64,000 bases of DNA from Ctenosaura bakeri (lineage: Eukaryota; Chordata; Lepidosauria; Squamata; Iguanidae). Each line of letters opens with the position of its first letter. Positions within the stretch are counted from its first letter, which is position 1. Made by a program: the position numbers and the translations under genes. Below are positions 9,935 through 20,290 of the stretch, piece after piece. The notes below the pieces were generated by a model. That model saw only the letters and a program-made list of their open reading frames with translations. It was not told where the DNA came from and did no database searches. The stretch lies in the NCBI GenBank assembly GCA_948474755.1, contig CAOLHI010001025.1, positions 372,001 to 436,000 on the forward strand, given 5' to 3'.

Positions 9935-10284
9935 CAGCCAGCCCTCTACATTTGCAGGTTTCACTTTTGCAGATTTGATTATTCACGGATTATTTGCTGC
10001 CACTTCTGCTGTCTCTTCGGGCCATTTTTAACAGGGACTGCAAGCCTCATGAGACTCAGGAACTGCAGATAAGGCTTGAAAGTCCTTCTTAAAAACGGTG
10101 TGGGGCAGTGCTGGAGGTGGCCAGAAGCCCCACCAGCCCCCCACTTCTACCTTGGGAGGGAACCCGGATGCCTCAGAGGAACGCATTGTGGGTTGAACAT
10201 GGTTGGGGAGGACCTATTCACAATTTTTTCACTTTCACAGAGGTCCTGTGCCCCTAAGCTCTAGCAAATGTGGAGAGATGACCA
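9935..10284. mobile_element. Tigger/pogo-like non-autonomous DNA transposon
   Basis: The left end CAGCCAGCCCTCTACATTTG follows TA, and the right end GCAAATGTGGAGAGATGACC precedes a TA. The ends are inverted and imperfect. TA duplications and this kind of end are usual for Tc1/mariner-type Tigger MITEs. The interior includes TTTGCAGATTTGATTATTC. There is no transposase sequence. Confidence 0.5.
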
Positions 10285-10341
10285 TATTAGTATGCCGACT
10301 TTCTCCTAGAACGGGAGCCAAAGTGGCTTTGGGCAACTTTC

Positions 10342-10691
10342 ATGGAATCACAGAATCATAGATCCATAGAATCCTAGAGTTGGAAGAGACCCCAGGGGCC
10401 ATGCAGTCCAACCCCCTACTATGCAGGAACACCCATCAAAGCATTCCAACAGATGGCCATCCACCCTCTGCTTAAAAACCTCCCAAGAAGGAGAAGACTC
10501 CACCACACTCCATTAAGGCATCAGCATATTCTACCGCCAGACAGCTCTGACTATCAGGAAATTCATCCTGAGGTTCAGGTAGAATGTCCTTTCCTGCAGC
10601 TGGAATCCATTGCTCCTTGTCCTAGACTCTGGAGCAGCAGAAAACAAGCCTGCTCCCTCCTCAACATGACATCCCTTCAAATATTTAAACA
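10342..10691 (-). mobile_element. CR1 LINE 3' end
   Basis: The complement of CR1 from the tail (AATCATAGATCCATAGAATC) up to the region coding MFKYLKG. It is followed directly by a TTCC microsatellite. Confidence 0.85.
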
Positions 10692-10965
10692 TTCCCTTCC
10701 TTCCTTCCTTCCTTCCTTCCTTCCTTCCTTCCTTCCTTCCTTCCTTCCCTCCCTCCCTCCCATGCCCTCTTTCTTTGTTCCACCTTCCTTCGTTGCTTCC
10801 TTCTTCCCTCTCCTTCCCCTCCTTTCTTCCTGAATGCTCCTTCTTTCCTCTCCCTCTCCCAACCCAGCTTTTCTGCCTTCAGCTCCCTACTCCCCTGCCT
10901 CCTCTTCCTCGCTTGACTTTCCCCTCTCCCACTCTCCCTTTCCCCAAGCAGTACTAGCAGTACTA
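10692..10965. repeat. (TTCC)n microsatellite and pyrimidine tract
   Basis: About fourteen TTCC units at 10692-10748, then CTCCC units, then irregular C/T-rich sequence. Confidence 0.9.
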
Positions 10966-11335
10966 GGACAAGAGTGGAAGTCGTGCCCCTACCTTCTGAC
11001 CCCCATCCCTACATGTACGGTCTTTTTGCACTCCCTGGTGTTGGTGCCTGGGGCACGTGCCCTATTTGCTCCCCCCACCCCCGGCAAGACAGTTCTGTCC
11101 CCAAGGCCTCATTCAGCTTTCACAGATTTACAGCATCTAGACATGGAGGTTCCACTTAGGTAGGATAGCTTGGGAAAGAAAATTGTTAGGATTCCAGCTT
11201 CTAGAACCCAGAAGCTAGCATGGTTAGTGGCCATGCTGGCTGGGTCATTCTGGGAGTCCCAACAAGTTACTTTCACATGTTCTTCCACTAAAGAGCCATC
11301 CTGCCTATTGCAAACATCTCTCAAGTCAATGGTTA
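10966..11335. other. Unassigned, with a palindromic repeat piece
   Basis: No gene is supported. At about 11212-11275, GCATGGTTAGTGGCCATGCT and GGTCATTCTGGGAGTCCCAA resemble the repeat family noted at 435-575. Confidence 0.35.
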
Positions 11336-11394
11336 TACTGGTTCAGTCATCAGAAGAGCCTCAAGACCCGGAAAAAACCACAGCAGTGGAGATA

Positions 11395-11969
11395 AGCAAA
11401 AGGAACGTGTTTTTACCGTACATCAAAGGGGTCACTGACTGCATAGGGAAATTGTTGAAGAAACATGACCTCCAAACAATCTACAGACCGACCAAGAAAA
11501 TTCAGCAAATGCAACGTTCAGCCAAGGACAAGAGGGATCCTCTCACTTCTGTGGAGTTTACCACATACCTTGCAACCATGGGCAGGTCTACATGGTGACT
11601 ACAAAACCCAGCGTCCAAACACGCATCAAAGGACACGAAAGACACTGCAGACCGATCCAGCCAGAAAAATGAGCAGTAGCAGAACATGTTATAAGCCAGC
11701 CTGGACACAGAATGCTTTTTGAAAGCACAGAAATTCTGGAGCATTCTGAAAACTACTATGTCGGACTGGACAGAGAGGCCATTGAAGTCCATAAACACCT
11801 GGACAATTTCAATAGGAAAGAAGAAACTCGGAAAGTAAACAAGATTTGGCTACCAGTACTGAAGAACACTAAAATCAAGACTCAAAAATATGCCAATGGA
11901 CACCACCCAGACCCCGGGGGTCCCTCTACAGCAGTGGTTCTCAACCTTCCTAATGCCACGACCCTTTAA
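11395..11969 (+). pseudogene. Penelope-like RT end and GIY-YIG endonuclease, frameshifted
   Basis: The first frame gives NVFLPYIKGVTDCIGKLLKK and QTIYRPTKKIQQM, the conserved link between reverse transcriptase and endonuclease in Penelope-like proteins. After a frameshift, 11556-11672 gives VYHIPCNHGQVYM and TRIKGHERH, the I-P-C and R-x-K-x-H-E-R-H signatures of the GIY-YIG domain, and stops at TGA 11670-11672. The glycine and tyrosine of the YIG part are degraded. A third frame (11712 on) continues LFESTEILEHSENYYVGLDR and EAIEVHKHLDNFNRKEE. At least two frame changes and a stop make it inactive. The family nicks target DNA with this domain. Confidence 0.7.
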
Positions 11970-12717
11970 TACAGTTCCTCATGTTGTGGTGACCCCCAAC
12001 ATAAAATTATTTATTTATTATTTACAATGCCTCCCCCCCCCGGCAAAGGCTGCCTCGCTGGCCAGGAACTGGGGGGGGGGTGGCGGGCAGGGAGGGAAAG
12101 AGGAGCTACACGTCTCCCCTGGGGAAAAACTCCGAGAACCCCCCAGGCTCTGCTTCTGCTTCGCTCTCGTTTCCGCTGGGGGGCCAGTGTGTGAAAAGTT
12201 TCCAGAGTGTCGACCCTGGTCAGGGTGGGGGGTGGGGAAGGAATCCCAGCGCCTTTGTCTTTTGCACCGGGCGCAGCTCACCCCCCCGGAAAAGCGCCCC
12301 GGTCCTTCCTCAGCACCCCCCTCCATGGCAAGTGGGGCAGGGGCCGTGGCAAGGAGGGGGCCTGCCCCCTGTGCTGCCGCCGGCCCCCCCAAGCTGGCCT
12401 GTCAGACGGGAGGTTCTCCCAGTAGCGGAGAAGGGAAGCGATTTCAGTCCCTTCTGAACAGGGGGCAGGAGGACGTGAACACGTCGCTCACACTTGCGCA
12501 CCACCACTCCTGCTGTGGTGATGCTGTGGCCGCATGTGCTCCCATCAAAGGGGGCAGGAGGACGCGAGCACGTGGCTCACGCTTGCGCACCACCACTGAG
12601 GAGGGAATGGAGCCTAAGACCATCAGAAATACGTATTTTCCGATGGTCTTAGGCGACCCCTGTGAAAGGGTCATTCAACCCCCAAAGGGGTCGCAACCCA
12701 CAGGTTGAGAACCGCTG
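11932..12717. mobile_element. SPIN-group hAT element, non-autonomous, 786 bp
   Basis: The ends are CAGTGGTTCTCAACC and GGTTGAGAACCGCTG, followed inward by TTCCTAATGCCACGACCC and by GGGGTCGCAACCCACA. These are the ends of SPIN (SPACE INVADERS) hAT transposons. The 8-bp duplication CTCTACAG flanks it at 11924-11931 and 12718-12725. A subterminal hairpin around 12611-12652 (CCTAAGACCATC and GATGGTCTTAGG, about ACGTAT) is also a SPIN trait. Between the SPIN ends lies about 550 bp of GC-rich sequence, unlike the usual short SPIN MITE. It contains a duplicated block (GGGGGCAGGAGGACG, then CTTGCGCACCACCACT) at about 12461-12508 and 12550-12597. Frames across it are not genes. Confidence 0.9.
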
Positions 12718-13030
12718 CTCTACAGGGAATAACACAATGGGCTGCTGATGTACTTAACACACTGTTATGCATATCCCTTGACTAACAATGCAACCCTGGG
12801 GGATATCCCATTTAACAATAGGCCCACTGTAACACAGGCAAATTGCTCCCTCCCTACACAAGTATATATACGCTGTCTCACTTCCATGCCACCAGATCCT
12901 CTGAAGATGCCACCCACAGATGCAGGCGAAACATCAGGAGAAAATACTAAGAGAACACGGCCTCAAAGCCTGGAAAACCCACAACAACCTATGGATTCCT
13001 GCAGTGAAAGCCTTCGACTTTATATCTTTC

Positions 13031-13505
13031 GAATCATCTACTGTAGCAATCAGTCAATCGCCACATCTCATGATGGCAGCTTCCTGAAGTCCAGGGTGTA
13101 TGATCCTGCTGGACTTCCTTCTCCTCATCATGTCCCCTGCTCCGGCCTTTCTTTTCTTATTCCTTTTCCTGGGCCACATTCCCCCATCCTCACTTGCTCT
13201 ACTCTGATACTTTTTTTCCCCTGCAGCTGTTCTTTTATTTTCTGTTCACTCCCATACAATCACAGAGCTGGAAGAAATCACCAGGGCCATCCAGTCCAGC
13301 CTCGTTCCGCCTTTGTGTTTTGCAAGCTCTCCCTGCAATTAAGTGTGGTGTAAATGAGGATCCACGTTATAAATGGCATGAACTGAATGTTAATTTGGGA
13401 GGAATTGCATGAACTGAAAGGGGCAGGTTGGGTGGAAAGATTGCAAGGGGGCTTGTTAAAAGGGGAAAGGATTTTGCAATATGGGATTTGAAAGGCAACT
13501 TGGAA
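13031..13505. other. Mostly unassigned; small CR1 3' fragment
   Basis: At 13256-13306 the bases AATCACAGAGCTGGAAGAAA, then CAGGGCCATCCAGTCCAGCC match the complement of the CR1 3' end. The rest shows nothing recognisable. Confidence 0.4.
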
Positions 13506-14190
13506 GACTCATGGGATTCTAGAGTTGGAAGAGTCCACAAGGGACACCCAGTCCAGCCTCCTTCTGCCAGGCAGGAAGGCACACGGAAAGCACTTTCTTT
13601 GACAGATGGCCTTCCAGCCTCTGGTTAAAAACCTCCAAAGAAGAAGACTCCACCACACTCCCAGGCAGCAGCATATTCCACTGTCAAACAGCAATTACCG
13701 TCAGGAAGTTCTTAATAAAGTTTAGGTGGAATCTCTTTTCCTGTAGTTTGAATCTATTGTTCCATGTCCTAGTCTCTGGAGTGGCAGAAAACAAGCTCGC
13801 TCCATCCTCTGTATGACATCTGTTCAAATATTTGAACACAGCTATCATGTCACCTCTTCAACTTCTCTTCTCCAGGCTAAACATACCTAGCTCGCTAAGC
13901 CACTTCTCATAGGACTTCATGGTTTCCAGGCCTTTCACTGTTTTGGTTGCCCTTCTCTGGACAAATTCCAGCTTGTCAATATGCTTCTTAACTTGCGTTG
14001 CCTAGAACTGGACACAGTATTCCTGGTCAGGTCTGACCAAAGTGGAGTAGAATGGTACAACTACTTGCCTCAAACTAGACACTCTACTCCTATTGATGCA
14101 GCCTAGAATTACATTGGCTTTTTTAGCTGCTGCATCACACTGTTGACTCAGTCCACAGGATTCAGATTTAAGTCTGCATTTGCTCATGCC
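13506..14190 (-). mobile_element. CR1 LINE 3' part
   Basis: Starts with ATTCTAGAGTTGGAAGAG and runs to the complement of the sequence coding [20 protein letters not shown] (minus frame ending near 14187). It has several frame breaks. The usual RRATK...AMKPYE region is recognisable around 13905-13975. Confidence 0.85.
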
Positions 14191-14254
14191 CAGACCTCAC
14201 TTCCTTTGCATCTCTTCTCCTGCTCTTCCCTTTGCTCTCCCCCTTGTCCCCAAC

Positions 14255-14715
14255 TTACCAATTGCTCTGTGCTTTTAAATTGTACAAAACCCTAAATGAC
14301 TTGGGGCTATGATATCTGACAGACCGCCCTATAAGCCAGCCAGCAATTTGAGAGATCTTGAGAAGAGACCCTATTGTGTGTCCCAACACCTCATCAAATT
14401 AGGTTGGTCAGTACATGTAACGGCCTTTTCTGGGGCAGCAACTCAACTGTGGAACTCCCTGCCCAAGGATGTTAGACTGGCCCCGTCTCTTTTGAGCTTC
14501 TGGTGGGCAGCCAAAACATTGGTGTTCTGCATGGCATTCAGAGTTTGAAGTTGTTATTTTAACTGTTTCATAAATGGATTGTTTTTCAGACTGCTTTTAG
14601 GTCTTTAAATATAATTTTAATTAATTTTAAAAATGCTTTTGTCTCTGTATTGTTTTAATTGGTCTTTATTCATCTCCCCAGGAGTCCTTGTGGACTGGGA
14701 GGCAATACAGTAATA
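14255..14715 (+). mobile_element. LINE 3' end, probably L2-like
   Basis: The frame at 14309-14548 gives LWNSLPKDVRLAPSLLSF, matching the W-N-S-L-P ending of L2-type LINE proteins, and the preceding bases code LYKTLNDLGL. A long A/T-rich 3' region ends in the GATA repeat. The clade is uncertain. Confidence 0.5.
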
Positions 14716-14716
14716 C

Positions 14717-14717
14717 T

Positions 14718-14753
<36 letters not shown>
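14717..14753. repeat. (GATA)n microsatellite
   Basis: About nine GATA units directly after the LINE tail, probably grown from it. Confidence 0.9.
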
Positions 14754-14811
14754 GTTACTTGGTGTAAGGCACTGTCTTTTCTCTTGGGTTGGTTTAGAAA
14801 GTGGCAAGATT

Positions 14812-15227
14812 GTTGTGGTCATCATTGTGTATCTTCAAGTCATGTCCAACTTATGGAAAGCCTAAGGTGAACCTATCATGGGATTTTCTTGACAAGACTT
14901 CTTCAGGGGGATTTGCCTTTTGCCCTCCTGTGAGGCTGAGAGAGTGTGACTTGTCCAAGGTCGCCTAGTGGGCTTCCAAGTCCCAAGTGGGAATTCAAAC
15001 CATGATCTCTCAGAAACTTGGTCCAGCACTCAAACCACTACACCATAAGGACTCGAGTTTTTCTCAGCAAGGTTCATTCCAAGGACGCTCTCCAGTTTCT
15101 TTCCTCTGAGCTGAGAGAGTGTGGCTTGTCTGAGATCACCCTGTGGGTTTCCATGGCTGAGTGGGGATTCGAACCGTGGCCTCATGGAGTCCTAAGTCCA
15201 ACACTCAGACCACTACACCATCTTAAA
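14812..15227 (-). repeat. Two tRNA-derived SINE copies in tandem
   Basis: Each unit ends on the plus strand with an ACTCAAACCACTACACCAT-like A-box complement (about 15028-15048 and 15205-15224). The B-box complement (GGATTCGAACC in the second, GGAATTCAAACC in the first) lies before it. The first copy is nearly complete with its TATCTTCAAGTCATGTCC tail; the second is a 5' portion. Confidence 0.7.
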
Positions 15228-15398
15228 TACTAAGGTGCTGAAATGCCATTTGTTCAAAGCACCACCCAAAGAGGGGGTTAATTTAGGGGCTCCATTTCTC
15301 TTGTGCATTTTCACTGACTCATTCATTCATCTTCCCCTCCTGTATGCTGTATCTCGTCTCCCCACCTGTCCGCTCCTTTTGACCCTTTTTATTTTTTA

Positions 15399-15562
15399 GA
15401 ATCCTGGAATCTTAAAGTTGGAAGAGACCCCCCCCAGGGTCATCCAGTCCAACCCCCTTCTGCCAGGCAGGAGGACACAGCCAAAGCCCTCCCAGCCTGT
15501 GCTTAAAAACCTCCAGAGAAGGAGGAGAGTCCACCACACTCCCTCGAGGCAGCAGTGGATTC
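15399..15562 (-). mobile_element. CR1 LINE 3' fragment
   Basis: AATCCTGGAATCTTAAAGTT, then GGTCATCCAGTCCAACCCCC and CTTAAAAACCTCC identify the last 160 bp of CR1. Confidence 0.8.
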
Positions 15563-16394
15563 CACTCCCCCCTCTGGCCTCCCATCTCCGTCCCACCCAC
15601 AGCATGCAGAGACACACCTTACCTGCCCTTGGAGAAAGAGAGACTCTTCCCACCCAGTGAATCCAGGCAAGCCACAGAGACATCTAGGGAGGGCTTCTCC
15701 AAACCAGCCCCCCTAAAGCAAAAAGTGGACCTTCTGCAAGCCTCTGCTTTTCGGTTCCTGCCCACCTCCCTTCCTCTCTCATCCACCAACCCACCCCCAC
15801 TTTGAACCTCCCCCTGGACTTCACCCAAAAACTCTGTCTGCAAAGCCACTGTGACGTCAGGAATCCCAAATTCCTCTCTTTCCCCGAAGGCAGTTTTGAC
15901 CATGTAAGGCATCGGGATGGCAAAGGAACACTGCCAGAGGAAATGGATGGGAGAGGGGGGGACGCTGGGAGGTCGTGCAGGCCGGGGGGGGGTAGGGGAT
16001 TATGCCCAGCAAGACAAGCAGCACTGCTAGATTTCAAGACACAAGTTGGGTTCGTCCAGAGTTTTCTCAACCTGAAACTCTCTGGATGTGACAAGAACCT
16101 GAGCAAACTGCCTTGACTCTGAGCCAAGGCTGGACTGGCAAATGGCATCCCATAAACTTTTTCTTCAGCCGACCCCAGACTGTGGGATGACCAGCTGGAA
16201 GAAATTTGACAGCTAAATGATCTGTTCAAAACACAACTAAAGACCAGCCTCGTCTGACTGGCCCGTCCTGAGGATTTCTAAATTATGAATGTTAAAGCAT
16301 GGATTGATAGATTAAAACATGCATTGGTCTTCTATGCGCTTTGCACTGATGTTATGGGTTTTCAGCTACTGTTACATGAGCATTCCTTGACTAA
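15563..16394. other. Unassigned; possible LINE tail at right
   Basis: Moderately GC-rich sequence with overlapping open frames on both strands but no recognised domain. At 16205-16260, TCAAAACACAACTAAAGACC and CTCGTCTGACTGGCC faintly resemble an L2-like protein end. Confidence 0.35.
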
Positions 16395-16574
16395 GGCCAT
16401 TTCTGCACGAGATTGTTATAGCGCAATGATTCCACTTTCAACCTCCTATGGAATCCTGGAGTTTGCAGTTTCGGGAGGGGCCAGTCAGCCCCTCCCGAAA
16501 CTGCAAACCCCAGGATTCCATAGGAGGTTGAAAGTGGAATCATTGCGCTATAACAGACTCATTTGGAAATGGCC
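16395..16574. mobile_element. MITE-A copy 3, palindromic
   Basis: A 180-bp element with almost perfectly complementary arms meeting at GGGGCCAGTCAGCCCC. The flanks are TAA (16392-16394) and TAT (16575-16577), consistent with a duplication carrying one change. Confidence 0.85.
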
Positions 16575-16802
16575 TATGAAAACCCTATGAAGTTCGGGAT
16601 CACTGTAAGTCCACAGGCAACTTGAAGGTACATACGCACCTGTGTGTGTCTTTAACTGCTGTTTGGCATTACAGTTTAATCTGTTGTTCCCTGTCTCAGT
16701 CCATAGGGACAAGTGGATAAGACAGGAATAATTATAATTCAAAGACATAGCTGTGTTAGTGTGGATCAGAATACAAAGGAATTTTGTAGCACCTTTGAGA
16801 CT
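16575..16802. repeat. SINE tail and short unidentified repeat
   Basis: GATCACTGTAAGTCCACAGG and CAACTTGAAGGTACATAC (16600-16640) are the 3' end of the tRNA-derived SINE that MITE-A copy 3 interrupts. At 16737-16802, ACATAGCTGTGTTAGTGTGG, then TTTTGTAGCACCTTTGAGAC is a widespread amniote repeat piece of unknown class to me. Confidence 0.4.
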
Positions 16803-17178
16803 AGTCTGCAGAAGAGAAGGTTAAGAGGGGAGATGAGAACCATGTTTAAATATTTGAAGGGATGCCATGTAGAGGACGGAGAGGGCTTGTTTTCTGCTGC
16901 CCCAGAGACCAGGACAAGGAGCAATGGATTCAAGCTGCAGGAAAGGAGATTCCACCTGAACCTCAGGAAGAACTTTCTGATGGTCAGGGCTGTCTGGCAG
17001 TGGAATCTGCTGCCTCGGAGTGTGGTGGAGTCTCCTTCTTGGGAGGCTTTTAAGCAGAGGCTGGATGGCCATCTGTCGGGAGTGCTTTGAGGGTGTTCCT
17101 GCATGGCAGAATGGGGTTGGACTGGATGGTCCCTGGGGTCTCCTCCAACTCTACATTTCTATGATTCTATGATTCTAT
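16803..17178 (+). mobile_element. CR1 LINE 3' end
   Basis: Reads [19 protein letters not shown] through [18 protein letters not shown] and ends in the repeated ATTCTATG tail. The frame is open from 16713 to 17090. Confidence 0.9.
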
Positions 17179-17450
17179 AATTTGAATCCATTGCTCCATG
17201 TCCTAATCTCTGAGCAGCAGAAAACAGGCATGCCCCATCTTCAACATGACATCCCTTCAAATATTTAACCATAGCTATCATGTCCCCTCTTCACCTTCTT
17301 TTCATCAGGCTAGATATACCGAGCTCCCTCAGCCGCTCCTCAGAGGGCTTCATGGCTTCCAAACCCTTCATCATTTAGGTTGCCCTCCTCTGGACACACT
17401 CCAGCTGGTCGATATCCTTCTTAAAATGAGGTGCCCAGAATGGGACGCTG
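17179..17450 (-). mobile_element. CR1 LINE 3' fragment, opposite orientation
   Basis: The complement of the SNGFKLQ...AMKP region, joined directly to the tail of the previous copy, so the two CR1s are tail to tail. Confidence 0.8.
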
Positions 17451-17869
17451 AACTTTCTGTTAACATTGTTTAAAAATACTTGTGAAATGATTACTGTACA
17501 ATTATGATGTGGATGAATTTGACTGTTTTTTAATAAAAATTAATAAAAAAAATACTTCTAATTGACTCAGGAGGCAGAGCCCTCTGATCAGACGGAATAC
17601 CTTTTTTCAAAATACAAGGAATAAAGTCTGCAGATGGCAAAAGCCAACTTAGGACAGACGTTTTCTACTCTTTTACCTATCATCATCTTCATCATCATCT
17701 TTAATATTCTATCTTTTTCCCCAGTTTGGGACTCCGTGGCTTGCAACCAACATAAGTAAACATTCCCAGCATGCAAAAGTCAAAAACCAAAGTAAACCAT
17801 CAAAGAATTAAAACCTATTAAGAACATAAAACACTAAATAGAAATCAGCAAATAGAAAATCCAGCATCC
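17451..17869. other. AT-rich, possible LINE 3' tail
   Basis: 17456-17560 ends in TTTTTAATAAAAATTAATAA and may be an L1-type 3' end. The remainder is unassigned. Confidence 0.3.
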
Positions 17870-18092
17870 ATATGAGATTCTATATCCTGATGGTAAGAGC
17901 AGTTTGACAGTGGGATCCATTGCTGCTTTGGAGTGGGGTGGAATCTTCTTCTTTGGGTTTTTTTTACACAGTCTGGATGTCCACCTGTCAAAGGTAATGG
18001 TTTAATTTTATCTTCCTGCCCGGCAGAAAGGAGATTGGACTGGATCGCCCTTGGCGTCTACTCCAACTCTATGATTTTATGATTCTATGATA
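17870..18092 (+). mobile_element. CR1 LINE 3' end
   Basis: CCTGATGGTAAGAGCAGTTT to TTATGATTCTATGATA; diverged subfamily with CTTTGGAGTGGGGTGG. Confidence 0.75.
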
Positions 18093-18211
18093 ATGCAAAA
18101 TCCAACAGGAAAATCAAGAAAGAGCGCTTCCCATGACACATGTCTGCATGTGCACACGGCTATCATATAAACCCAAAGGCTGGCATCTTGTTAATGACAT
18201 ACACAGACTAG

Positions 18212-18377
18212 GGCCATTTCCGCACTAGACTGTTATAGTGCTATGATTCCACTTGCAACATCCTATGGAATCCTCGGGTTTGCAGTTTCGGCCCCTCCCG
18301 AAACTGCAAACCCCAGGATTCCATAGGATGTTGAAAGGGGAATAATAGCAATATAACAGCCTAGTGCGGAAATGCCC
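18212..18377. mobile_element. MITE-A copy 4, palindromic
   Basis: GGCCATTTCCGCACTAGACT to its complement. The arms meet at TTTCGGCCCCTCCCG. The flanks do not give a clear 3-bp duplication. Confidence 0.8.
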
Positions 18378-18827
18378 ATTCACGACAACATTTTTTACCC
18401 GCTTCCCCAACGGTGGAGAACAACAGAATAAACTAGAGCAACAAATAGATACGTAACACAGCTAGAAACATGAACACTCATTAAAAAGGCAATGTCAGTC
18501 AAAAGAGCATAACATCAAACATGTTAGATACCATCAGTTCATAATTTCAAAAGTCCTTGTTTTAAAACCATCTGTACAGGCCTGCTGGAAGAGATTGCTC
18601 TTTGGTGCTGTTTGAAATGCAGACCGCCTATCCAACTGTCATTCAAACACACAGACACATATTTTCCTGTTTGGAAATTAAGACAGATATCTTAGGTAAA
18701 GAGGCGGCTCCACGATCAAGATTAAATGAGGGGATTATTTCTTCTCACTTACTGAGAGAGATGGAGTAAGGTAGATGTCATTCATCCTCCTTGCTTCTAC
18801 CCAAAAAGTGGATGCAGAGCAGAGTAT
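18378..18827. other. Unassigned interval
   Basis: No gene or repeat terminus recognised. Confidence 0.4.
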
Positions 18828-19198
18828 AGAATCATAGAATCATAGAAATCTAGAGTTGGAAGAGACCCTAGGGGCCATCCAGTCCAACCCCCTGCCATGC
18901 AGGAACACCCTCAAAGCAATTCCGACAGATGGCCATCCAGCCTCTGCTTACAAACCTCCAAAGAAGGAGGAGATTCCACTACACTCCATTTAGGCAGCAT
19001 CTTCCACTGCTGGACAGCCCTGACTGTCAGGAAGTTCTTCCTGAGGTTCAGGTGGAATCTCCTTTCCTGCAGCTGGAATCCATTGCTCCTTGTCCTGGTC
19101 TCTGGAGCAGCAGAAAACAAGCCCTCTCCCTCCTCTACGTGGCATCCCTTCAAATATTTAAACATGGCTATCATGTCCCCTCTTAACCTTCTCTTATG
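18828..19198 (-). mobile_element. CR1 LINE 3' end
   Basis: Complement of CR1 from tail (AGAATCATAGAATCATAGAA) to LQKRRLRG. The minus frame 19174-18911 reads [35 protein letters not shown] and [19 protein letters not shown] without a stop, so it is fairly young. Confidence 0.9.
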
Positions 19199-19346
19199 TA
19201 GATGGTGAACAGTGCAGAAATGGCCTTTGACAGAGGATTTGTGCTACTCTTATTTATTGTCTTAAACTGATTTTACTGTGAATGCTTCCACTGGCCTTGT
19301 AAGAGGTTAAGACTCATTGATCCTCTAATTGATCCTCTCCTCCTTT

Positions 19347-19548
19347 GGCCATTTCTGCCCTACACTGCTATAGTGCTATTACTCCACTTTCAACATCCTG
19401 TGGAATTCTGGGGTTTGTAGTTTACCAAGGCCAAAGAACTCCCTGGCTGAGAATTCTAAAGGCCCCTCCCTGAACTGCAGATCCCAGGACTCCATAGGAG
19501 GTTGAAAGAGGAATAATAGCACTATAACAACATAGGGTAGAAATAGCC
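19347..19548. mobile_element. MITE-A copy 5, long form
   Basis: Left end GGCCATTTCTGCCCTACACT, middle AAGAACTCCCTGGCTGAGAA, right end CATAGGGTAGAAATAGCC. No clear duplication. Confidence 0.75.
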
Positions 19549-19566
19549 AGGTGAATTAGAGGCACG

Positions 19567-19655
19567 TAGATCAGGGTGGCAGAGGAAGGCCGAATGGATT
19601 GATATCAAAAACGATATTGAATGCTATCTCTGGGTAGGCCTGGGCCGCAGTAACA
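19567..19655 (-). mobile_element. LTR fragment, first about 90 bp
   Basis: On the minus strand from 19655: TGTTACTGCGGCCCAGGCCT, then GATATCAATCCATTCGG and CTTCCTCTGCCACCC. This is the start of the LTR family found complete at 20514-21374. It is cut off after U3 begins. Confidence 0.65.
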
Positions 19656-19754
19656 ACGGTCTGTGCCGCAGTCTGCTCTTCGTCTTCTTTATGCAGAGAG
19701 AACTGAGTTTCTCTGTCTTCTTCTTCTTCCAATTATACAGTCTATTTGATTTCT

Positions 19755-20290
19755 GTATTGGCCATCAAGCCTCTGTTTGGAAACCTCCAAAGAAGGAGAC
19801 TCCCAGGCAGCAGCAGATTCCCCTGTTAAACTGCTCTTGCCACCAGAAAATTCTTCTTCATGTTTAGGAAACTATTGCTCCATGTCCTAGTCTCCAAAGC
19901 AGAAGAAAACAGGCTTGCCCCATCTTCCATATGACATCCTTCCAAATATTGAAACACAGCTATCATGTCACCTGTTAACCTCCTCAACTCCAGGCTAAAC
20001 ATCCCCAGCTCCCTAAGCTGCTCCTCATGGGCTTCATGGTTTTCAGGCCTTCTACTATTTTAGTCGCCCTCCTTTGGACACATTCCAGCTTGTCCATATG
20101 GTTCCTGAACTGTGGTGCCCAGAATATGACACAAGATTCCAGGTGGGCTCTGACCAAAGAAGAATAGAGGAGTATTATTACCACCCCAACCTGAATGCTA
20201 TACTCCTCTTGAGACAGCCTAGAATCGCACTGACTCACCACAGGGCATCATGGTTTCCAGAGCTTGTGCCATTTTGGTTGCCCTCTGGCC
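19755..20290 (-). mobile_element. CR1 LINE 3' part, diverged
   Basis: Complement of CR1 from the GHL region (TTGGCCATCAAGCCTCTG) up through the FWAPQF and VRAHLESC region (minus frame 20241-19984). Further CR1-like bases continue to about 20290. Confidence 0.75.

Larger units (their letters stand above)
11336..13030 (+). mobile_element. Penelope-like retroelement, 3' part, split by a SPIN insertion
   Basis: The left half (11336-11931) codes the end of a reverse transcriptase and a GIY-YIG endonuclease remnant. The right half (12718-13030) holds the 3' untranslated end with CACCAGATCCTCTGAAGATG, then GCAGGCGAAACATCAGGAGA and GGAAAACCCACAACAACC. The SPIN copy at 11932-12717 separates the two. 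Removing it and one copy of its 8-bp duplication restores a continuous element. Other 3' ends of the same family lie at 26581-26667 and 27057-27200. Confidence 0.7.

Noticed and set aside
10692..10760. CRISPR or other spaced repeat array
   Set aside because: Simple TTCC microsatellite without spacers; the window is clearly vertebrate.
11890..12708. 272-codon open frame
   Set aside because: It lies almost entirely in the GC-rich interior of a SPIN-group element and crosses both its boundaries. No transposase motif is visible.
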